Positions 57,501 through 64,000 of a DNA stretch of 64,000 bases are shown in pieces (position 1 is the first letter of the stretch; each line of letters begins with the position of its first letter). Where the stretch lies: NCBI GenBank assembly GCA_026874595.1, contig CM049306.1:84906142-84970141 (forward strand), written 5' to 3'. Below the pieces are notes generated by a model. That model did not search any database. It had not been told where the DNA came from and saw only the letters and a list, made by a program, of their open reading frames with translations. The translations under genes were made by a program, and so were the position numbers. This stretch comes from Sipunculus nudus. Lineage: Eukaryota; Annelida; Sipuncula; Golfingiida; Sipunculidae.

Positions 57501-60500
57501 ACAGACACAAACTGTTATATGATAGAGGTAAATGCACGCGCAGGTTTGAGGCCGGAGACGAAGTTTTGTTGTTACTCCCGATGGAGCAGAACAAATTAAT
57601 GGTACAGTGGAAAGGCCCCTATACTATTGTAAACAGGGTTGGGGACTTAGACTATCGGATTAAGATTGGCGATAAGGTTAAAACCTTCCACGTGAATATG
57701 CTGAAACGGTACCATGCTAGAAACGAGCCCCAGCATATTCTGGCAGCGGTAGCCAAGGGCGCACCTGATTCTATACAGGATCCTGACGGTGTAGACGGGG
57801 AAACAGAGCCTCCCGTGTTCGGAGAGTTAAACCCAGAAGGGATTGATGAGGATGCCCACATGTCGTTACCGTCGTATGCGCGCCGCCAGACTGAGCGAGA
57901 TGTTCAGGTAAATGCTGACCTAGGCAAGTGTCAGCGCCGTGAAATACTCAGTCTGCTTAGGCAATATGGGGATGTATTCACAGATGTACCCAAGCTTACC
58001 AACGTTGTAGAATGTAGCATTAAACTCTCATCTGATGTACCTGTAAAAACTAGGCCCTATAGGGTGCCTTTTGAACTGCGAGAGACAATGCGAACAGAAA
58101 TCCAGGAAATGTTAAACTTAGGCATTATTGAACAGTCAGATTCTAGCTATGCGTCCCCCTGTATCCTGCTTAGGAAACCTGACGGTAAGACTAGATTCGT
58201 GATAGACTACTGAAAGCTGAACCAATCAGTCGTGTTCGATCCTGAACCCATGCCGGATCCAGAAACACTTTTTGTCGAAGTCGCGAAAAGCCAGTATTTT
58301 ACAAAGCTTGACCTGACGAAAGGTTACTGGCAGATCCCTGTTTCTGAGGAATCCAGGGATAAGACGGCCTTTGTTACACCCGATGGCCATTACCAATTTA
58401 GGGTTATGCCATTCGGCCTGGTAACTGCCGGAGCGGTTTTCACCCGCATGATACGGAAAATGTTCAGCGACATGCCGAATGTAGTATGTTATGTAGATGA
58501 CGTGTTAATACACGCAGAGACTTGGGACGAGCACTTAAGAACTCTTAGAGAAGTGCTAGTTAGACTAGAATGTGCAAACTTAGCAGCTAAACCAGCTAAA
58601 ACCTTCATAGGCTACCAGAGCCTAGAGTTTTTGGGACACCTGGTAGGCACGGGCAACTTGGCCACTAATCCAGTTTTGCTCAAGAGAATACAGAGCACTG
58701 ATAGACCTAAGACAAAGAAGGCTTTGCGAGCATTCCTAGGTCTTACAGGGTACTATCGAAAATTCGTGCCAAACTATGCGGAAATAGCGGTGCCCCTGAC
58801 TGATCTAACGCGTAAAGGTCAACCTAACAAACTAGACTGGAAACCCGTACACGAGAGCGCGTACTGTTCTCTAAAGGCTAAACTGTCAGACCCTCCCATA
58901 CTGAAACTACCTGATTTCAGTAAACGATTTTATTTGAAATGTGATGCATCTGATGTGGGTATTGGCTGTATCCTGATGCAAAGACACGAGGGGATCATGC
59001 ACCCAGTAGCTTATGCCAGTCGTAAACTGTTGCCCAGGGAGAGAAATTACTCCACCATCGAGAAAGAGTCATTAGCAATTGTATGGTCTGTACAGAAATT
59101 TGAGATGTACCTGGCTTGTAGACCGTTCACCATTCAGACCGACCACAAACCATTAAAGTGTATTAGCAAATCAAAATGTGCTAATAAGAGAGTAATGAGA
59201 TGGGCACTGGTTCTACAAGAGTTTAGATTTGATATTGAAGCAGTGTCAGGTAAACTAAACCATGGACCTGATTTTCTTAGCAGACTGCCTGAGTGTTAGG
59301 ATGTAATGAGCTATAATGTTTAGCCAGTTAAGTCTAAACATGTACAAGATTTTGCCCTGTGTCATAGACCGTGGGCATGTACTAATGACAACTTGTTACA
59401 TGACCCTTATGTATTGCTATGTATTGCTACATGTAAATATGTTTAGCTGGACCCTGTAAGATAGAACGATACGATGTATCGAGAAAATACTGTGTATTTT
59501 CCTTAAAAGGAGGGGGTGATGTCACCAGAAATCGGTGACAATATGTACGGTGTTTTGTATCATAGTTTAACGAAGTCTGGTCACCAGAAATCGGTGACAA
59601 TATGTACGGTGTTTTGTATCATAGTTTAACGAAGTCTGGTCACCAGAAATCGGTGACAATATGTACGGTGTTTTGTATCATAGTTTAACGAAGTCTGTTC
59701 TCTATTGATATTGACGTGAAGCGTCATCCTAAAGCGTTGACAGGTCCTGATTGTATATATATATATTGTGTATTCTTGTATGGAATCCTATCGGCTATCA
59801 GCTGATTTATCCGTGTCACGCATCGTGTGTAATTGTTACATTTGGTATGTGGGTCGCCATGGTGACGCTAACAGTCAAACTAGGTCACATATATCCTTAT
59901 ATGGGACACTTGAGAAATAAGCCAATCAGAGAACCGGATCGCCGTATTGTGACGACGATTGTGACGTCAGAGTTCAGGGAGAGACGCTGGAAGCTGCCTT
60001 CAGTTGGGTCTTGAAGCTTGAGGTGGCAGCACGCACGCACGAACATTGAAACGCCAGGGACGGCATAGAAGCAAGCTTCTGCATGAGGCAAGGACCCAGC
60101 TCATAAGAACTCAGCCGTGCTGCCGAAAGAGCTTCGTATTGGCGATATAGAGAGAGCGCGTTTGTCACCTGCCGGCCTAGTTCAGCTTGACCTAGATACA
60201 TAACCGCCGTAAGCCGTGAACCCATTGCTACACGAGCAAGGTCAAGGACTCTAAGCTCAACGTAAACAAAGGGCGCTATTGCATTCATGTGATCGTAAAC
60301 CTACCCGGGTCGCTGACAAGCAAGATCAGTTGAAGATCGCTAAACTCAGAAAGACTATATGCTGCTAACCATACGCTAGATTCTACACAAAACAGTAACC
60401 AGAGATCTCTGAAGGAACTGGACTTTATTGGTTTTTATACAAACCACGGACTCAGTAAAAATATCCTGTATTTTTAATGTGAAGGACTGTCGCATTGACA

Positions 60501-63500
60501 CATCAACGCACACACACTTACATCTACGTCTTTGTAAGTATTGTCTTGAATTATATTTGTGAATTTAACCTGATGTCTCATAGTTTCTATTGATCTGGGT
60601 GTATGATTGTCTGGTATTTTTATACACGTCCTTAAAAGAACCTGGAAATGTCACCTGTAATGACCGGGATCTAATTTCTTGATTAATGAAATCAAGTGGC
60701 GAGCGTTAACCCATCCTATTGTTTTATAGGATATATCCGTTGTAAAGTTATCACGTTAAGTTAGGGGTGACAGTGACCAATTACACAGATTTTCTATTTG
60801 TTTAGCATATTTGTTCACCAGAAAGAGGGTAAACCAGAATTAATATTTTCCATATATGTACCAGTCATAGTATATTCCTCATACTGGTAGGTATGTTGTT
60901 ATTAATATTTGTATTCCATTAAGGATTATCTAATAAATATGTTTGCAGTGGCCTATATCTTTTGCATTCATATATCGGATACTTATTATGTACATTCACA
61001 TATTGCAACACTGAAACCATCACAAGTATAAAGTTAACTGCAGTATTTATTCATTGTCTGAGCAGATGGAACCACAGTAATGTGAACTGTAACGTCTTGT
61101 CCATTGTTTATAATATGCACTGGCAGAATAGACAACTTCAGCAGTACAGTTTGCTTAAGCACTACTATGGATTATACAGTTACATCCTTTCCTAGTTACT
61201 TAACGCCAAGTGACAACATTATAGGGAATCAATGTCACTAATGTATGTGTTCGTCAGAACCAAAATTAAATAGACATAGTCCCAGAGATGATAAGAAGAT
61301 GTAATGAAAAATTGATTAGACTCCATCAGCTGTAAAGAGGATAACTACATCCCTCCCTGGCTACAAACACAGCCTGCTAATTTGTTGAAAGGTCATCTGA
61401 ACCACAGCCAAACAAAATTGACCTTATATTGGATTTAAGTGAACAAGCTGAGAATTGCATATGTTATACAGCTTATACTGTAGGTAAAATGATTTCACAG
61501 CAAATGCTGAAAAAAACAGTCCTTTCAGAGAAGGAAAAGATGTCACACAAAGGTGCTACTACACTGCTAGGTTTCATATCACATTTGGAAAGTGAGATCA
61601 GTTATACTTTGCATATGCTTAAGCGTCTCCAATATTAAAAATATTACTAATGTGCACTTTGCTAGCATCGACCATTATTTGCTGTTCATCATAACATCCC
61701 AGCCTTCATACTTGCTTCATGAATCAGTTCTCTCTTGCTGATATCATCTCCTGTGGTGCATTGTGTTTTGTACTTGGTACATTTCCTGGACTGGATGAAT
61801 GTCCTCTGTATCATAGTAAAGATACTTTGTAACTTCAGTCAGCATTCTTAAGTTATTTTGGAATACTCTTGTCTTGTGCCAAGTTAGTTAGGACGATGTG
61901 TTCCAGGGATGAAGTGGCGGAGTCCTCAAGCATGATATCCTGTCAGGTAGTAGATTCCCAAAAGCATAAAAAACATGTATCTCACACCACTTCCCAGTGT
62001 TTAATTCAGATTTGCAAGATAGTTTGTTTCTCAACCACTACAAAATATGACATTTGGAATGTCTGTAAAAATTAGAGAATATATTTGCACTAGGAGCTGA
62101 AATATAATGCAGTGAGAATTTGGAGAAAAAAATGTATTTCACCACTGATCACCAAAAGTGTAGTAGGTAGATTTAATACAGGTCTTTTTTGGTCTTATAG
62201 TACTCTTTTCTTTTTGTAGATGCAACTGCTGGAACTCCGAGAGGCTAACTATCACTTGACAGACAAAGAAAAGAGACATGAGCGAGGTATACCTTGAAGT
62301 TACTCTCTAAATGACCAAGAAATATACTTTTGATCAAAATTTGAAGAATTCACAGTTCAAATTCATATATTTTCAGTTTTAATGATTATATTTTCAGCTC
62401 ACCAGGTATTCAAGACTATTATGCAATGTTTCTCCATGTGTTGTTATCGGTATGAAAAATAGGAATATGTGCATCATTCCCACTTATGCATCCCCCTTAA
62501 ATCATACATTTAAGTAATTTTAAATCCAACCATTTCTTGAGATCTTCAGCAGACACAGCAGCAAAATGGTTTTACAATTACAACATTGGTTATTTATTTA
62601 AGGAAAGACACCCACCTTAAAAGATCTGACAACAACTCAGGGTTTACAGATAAGGCAGAAGTAGTTTTACTGTACAATAATGTTTACCTCTCCTTTTATT
62701 GGATTGGATAATGAACAAATAATGTTTTAGTTTTTCAGTTAAATTTTAAATGACGTACCAAGCTCTGGCATTTACACTTAAAGGTGTAATATTAATTGTA
62801 TGATTAATGTTTTTGTTAAGAATTATGCAAAATATTCACTTGAGCATCTTGCACATAGGCCCTATAATATTTATTTGATTATCCCAGTACAGTTTTCTTT
62901 ACCAGTCTGTTAAGCTTGGAATATTGAATGTTGTTGTATATTCTTTTATTTTTTTTTATTCATCCATTTCCTTTTCCTCAGAAATTCTTACCCTCAGACA
63001 GCAAGTGGAGACACTTGACAGAGAATTACAAAAGGCAAACAAGGTAATATTGAATGGACATAATGTGTTGATAATTTACCATAGCATTAACTTACCTTGA
63101 TTGTAGTTGATAAACGCTATTTTAATTACAATTGTCATAGTAAATAAGATAGTAAATGTGGAAGTAACTAAAACTTTAAATATGGTGGTGACATTGTACG
63201 TCATTTCACTTGACTACAACCAATGCATGATGCATATGAGTTATACTTGAGTAAGATATATTTTACTTTAGAACTCTAAAGTGATTTTATCTTTAGTCTA
63301 CCAGGTTGTGATAATTATTCTTAAAATGATATATTAAGGAGATATTAATATTATCTTTTGATTTGATGTTGTTTAATTATAAATAGAGAAAATTGACCAA
63401 TGCATTTAATCTGTGCATACTTAATAGCAAAACTATAAATTTATGATCTGATTTATGATCTGAGCTTTATTCTCCCTTTTCCAAATTATTGGATTACTGG

Positions 63501-63558
63501 AGTTTATTTCTGTGTCTTGTTTACTTTTTAGACCATAGTTAAAAGCAAGAAGGCAAAG
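45503..63558 (+). CDS. GRIPAP1: GRIP1-associated protein 1 (GRASP-1), 5' part, four exons
   Basis: Coding exons 45503-45544, 62220-62286, 62982-63043 and 63532-63558 join in phases 0, 1, 0 and encode residues 1-66. The start MASALSDEEFQRMQ, then LLELREANYHLTD, LRQQVETLDREL and KSKKAK closely follow the N-terminus of vertebrate GRIPAP1. That protein is a long coiled-coil effector of Rab4 that organises recycling endosomes and AMPA-receptor traffic. The visible part is already heptad-like coiled coil. A GTAGGT donor at 63559 shows that the gene continues past the window edge. The ATG follows AACAACAAC and starts the conserved sequence. Intron 1 (45545-62219) is 16.7 kb and holds a complete LTR retrotransposon in sense orientation. 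Confidence 0.92.
46223..47868. mobile_element. 1.65-kb non-autonomous element with GTAATT subterminal repeats
   Basis: The left end CAGGGTCGGGGTAATTGTAA and the right end read inward, CTAGGGCTGGGACCAATTAC, are imperfect inverted repeats. Both are followed by repeated GTAATTGTAATT phrases (46232-46350 and 47710-47855). ATGCA occurs just outside both ends, suggesting a short target duplication. The interior is AT-rich with no long open frame. The start CAGGG and the subterminal repeats point to a hAT-type element. Confidence 0.65.
48277..48564. mobile_element. GGCC-ended MITE, copy 1
   Basis: About 288 bp with TAGGCCAAAAAAG...ATGGTTCTAAGGCAC at the left and GTGCCTGAGAATTATACC...GGGCCTTA at the right. 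It aligns with 51014-51354 and is more diverged than that copy. Confidence 0.8.
51014..51354. mobile_element. GGCC-ended MITE, copy 2 (best preserved)
   Basis: About 340 bp. The inverted ends run about 37 bp: left TAAGGCCAAAATAAA then GGTATGGTTCTCAGGCAC; right GTGCCTGAGAACCATACC then TTTTTTGGCCTA. TA borders both ends, which would fit a Tc1/mariner-type target. Neither this nor the other copies has coding capacity. Confidence 0.85.
51442..52626 (+). mobile_element. 1.2-kb repeat with hairpin ends, copy 2
   Basis: Same family and orientation as 28877-30000: left hairpin GTAGTCG/CGACTAC, three internal GGATGTCTGC units (51561, 51837, 52115), a GGC-rich run near 52555 and the right hairpin TATCCGC...GCGGATA. 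It is slightly longer because of small insertions. Confidence 0.8.
52882..54134 (+). repeat. 5' LTR of the young retrotransposon
   Basis: 1253 bp, identical in length to the 3' LTR. The differences I found are C/T near 53150, A/G near 53350 and T/G near 53958. The first 180 bp are a three-fold 59-bp repeat. It should contain the promoter; transcription presumably starts downstream of the tandem block. Confidence 0.95.
52884..53060 (+). repeat. 59-bp triplicate at the start of the 5' LTR
   Basis: Three identical units beginning TCACCAGAAATCGGTGA, itself an inverted repeat (TCACC/GGTGA). This is the U3 position where retroelements often carry repeated enhancers. Confidence 0.92.
54140..54157 (+). 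other. Primer-binding site, possibly tRNA-Arg
   Basis: TGGCGAGTGTGCCAGGAT begins five bases after the 5' LTR. The leading TGG and the GCCAGGA part fit a tRNA 3' end of the Arg type. The middle three bases differ from the tRNA-Arg that I know, so the priming tRNA is tentative. Confidence 0.55.
54158..54854 (+). other. Untranslated leader of the young retrotransposon
   Basis: About 700 bases between primer site and Gag start. It contains a GTCCGTCCGTCC-rich stretch at 54657-54710 and several short upstream ATGs. A packaging signal would be expected here but cannot be identified by eye. Confidence 0.5.
54855..56000 (+). pseudogene. Gag with coiled coil, SCAN-like capsid and zinc knuckle; one stop
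   Basis: The ATG at 54855 has a strong context (ACCATGG). Residues 27-90 are a highly charged Glu/Arg coiled coil with repeated REQRELERE-type units. FPKIQLPPFDE opens the capsid, and a TAG at 55191 interrupts it. After the stop the same frame continues: YRHKFRTCRPERGETPSQFA, then NLLMCEQFVN, DLSMFLKERR and MVDLAESY, a helix pattern closely like the SCAN domain. The zinc knuckle CYLCNELGHKAREC (55773-55814) is complete. Gag and Pol share one frame here, with no separate Gag stop visible. Confidence 0.87.
56001..57720 (+). pseudogene. Aspartic protease and integrase with GPY/F; one frameshift
   Basis: The protease active site is VLRDSGCSS (Asp at 56100). The integrase zinc-binding part follows directly: HEAVMAGHQGIDKTH and CKSCPICQ (56693-56820). 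The DDE core has SMDLVGPIH, LTDMGTQF and, after a one-base frameshift near 57180, VERFNGTL with the catalytic Glu. FSPFELLYGR, the GPY/F signature QWKGPYTIV (57607-57630) and FHVNMLKRYH complete it. No chromodomain is seen. Its position upstream of RT defines the unusual order. Confidence 0.92.
57900..59299 (+). pseudogene. Reverse transcriptase and RNase H; one stop
   Basis: RT begins around KTRPYRVP (58050) and CILLRKPDGKTRFVIDY, where a TGA at 58211 interrupts it. The same frame then continues: YFTKLDLTKGYWQIP (catalytic Asp), MPFGLVTAGAVF, YVDDVLIHAETW (58490), FLGHLVG and YYRKFVPNYA. RNase H has FYLKCDASD, STIEKESLAI, QTDHKPL and a terminal HGPDFLSRL, with its four acidic residues in place. 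Apart from the stop, all catalytic residues look intact. The frame ends with TAG at 59297-59299. Confidence 0.92.
59505..59519 (+). other. Polypurine tract of the young retrotransposon
   Basis: AAAAGGAGGGGGTGA abuts the 3' LTR start at 59520. Confidence 0.88.
59520..60772 (+). repeat. 3' LTR of the young retrotransposon
   Basis: 1253 bp, TGTCACC to GGTGACA, starting with the same three-fold 59-bp repeat (59522-59698). It is followed by the target duplication GTGAC. It could supply a poly(A) signal in sense to the host intron. Confidence 0.95.
60778..62219 (+). other. GRIPAP1 intron 1, part after the retrotransposon
   Basis: AT-rich with no recognised repeat or exon. It ends in a TTTTTGTAG acceptor at 62219. 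Confidence 0.6.
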
Positions 63559-63712
63559 GTAGGTGTTCTTTTGAAAATAGTTGGTAAACAATCAAGTAAA
63601 AAAAGGGAAGGTTTCATGTACTTAATACTTTCACAATCATTTTACGAATAAAGTAAAATTGCTTAAACAATAGTTGTGTAGGATGTACTGTTTGAATTCT
63701 ACACTTTGTAAA

Positions 63713-64000
63713 TAAGGCCAAAAAAAATAAAAGGTATGGTTCTCAGGCACCACCCGCATCAATTTTAAACCCCCGCATCAAAAATTTTTATTTTGATTTT
63801 CAATAGAAACTTTCCAATTTTGAGCTGCTGACATTTCTTTCAAGAAGATAAAACAGTACAATTTCCTATGTTTTGTAGTGCTTTTACTTGTTTATCAAAA
63901 TAAATCTGTTATTATCATGCTTTTCCCTTATCATTTGATATTTTTATCGAAACATACCAAAAAATTTAAAATAAAAAAAGCGCCAGCCCGCATTGATTTC
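63713..64000. mobile_element. GGCC-ended MITE, copy 3, cut by the window edge
   Basis: It begins TAAGGCCAAAAAAAATAAAA then GGTATGGTTCTCAGGCACC, and continues with sequence matching the right part of 51014-51354 in reverse (CCCGCATCAA, TTTGAGCTGCTG), so it is inverted relative to that copy. The other end lies outside the window. Confidence 0.85.

Larger units (their letters stand above)
52882..60772 (+). mobile_element. Young Gmr1-like Ty3/gypsy LTR retrotransposon
   Basis: 7.9 kb, flanked by the 5-bp duplication GTGAC (52877-52881 and 60773-60777). Two 1253-bp LTRs have TGTCACC...GGTGACA ends and differ by eye at only three sites. A primer site lies at 54140-54157 and a purine tract at 59505-59519. 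One long frame starts at 54855 and runs Gag, protease (DSG), integrase, GPY/F, RT, RNase H, ending at 59299. Integrase precedes RT, the Gmr1-like order. Three lesions interrupt it: TAG at 55191, a one-base frameshift near 57180 and TGA at 58211. There is no env-like frame. It lies in sense orientation in GRIPAP1 intron 1. Confidence 0.95.

Noticed and set aside
59300-59504. Envelope-like gene after pol in the young element
   Set aside because: Only about 200 non-coding bases separate the RNase H stop from the polypurine tract.

Overview
The window is animal nuclear DNA: AT-rich, intron-bearing, dense in microsatellites and interspersed repeats, with two genes that have clear vertebrate orthologues. 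The repeat content (Gmr1-type Ty3/gypsy elements, a Ginger-like transposon, a tRNA-derived SINE, many small inverted-repeat elements) suggests a marine invertebrate, most plausibly a mollusc or other lophotrochozoan. That assignment is inference. No bacterial operon, CRISPR array or rRNA is present.

Three spliced host genes can be read on the + strand by joining exons at GT/AG sites with compatible phase. (1) At 19725-26053 there are five exons of an unnamed 280-residue type I membrane protein: signal peptide, one complete sushi/CCP domain, one transmembrane helix with a CCC juxtamembrane motif, and a tail built of degenerate nonapeptide repeats. (2) At 33555-37291 there are three exons of a CYB561D2-like cytochrome b561 (202 residues, all four haem-ligand histidines). 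(3) At 45503-63558 are the first four coding exons (66 residues) of GRIPAP1/GRASP-1. Its first intron is 16.7 kb and the gene runs off the right edge.

Mobile DNA dominates the rest. On the left, an old minus-strand LTR retrotransposon (6690-13506), a TA tract and a decayed Ginger-like DNA transposon (13562-17821) lie side by side inside TA-microsatellite DNA, followed by a CpG-rich 61-bp minisatellite (17965-18620). On the right, a very young LTR retrotransposon (52882-60772, 5-bp target duplication, 1253-bp LTRs with three differences seen by eye) sits in sense orientation in GRIPAP1 intron 1. Both LTR elements have gypsy-type proteins in the copia-like order PR-INT-RT-RNase H, the hallmark of the Gmr1-like lineage. 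The Gag of the young copy resembles the SCAN domain, which is known to derive from Gmr1-like Gag.

Smaller repeats fill introns and intergenic DNA: a left-edge element with nested palindromes, a TA-flanked MITE family (three longer copies and a mini copy), a 1.1-1.2 kb element with hairpin ends (two copies), a hAT-like MITE, a foldback element, a 1.65 kb element with GTAATT subrepeats, a 99-bp hairpin beside a splice donor, and a SINE inserted into an older repeat whose uninterrupted relative lies 8 kb away. The genes do not form an operon or pathway. The biology worth following is the paired Gmr1-like elements, the Ginger-like element with palindrome-built termini, and the unrecognised CCP membrane protein.
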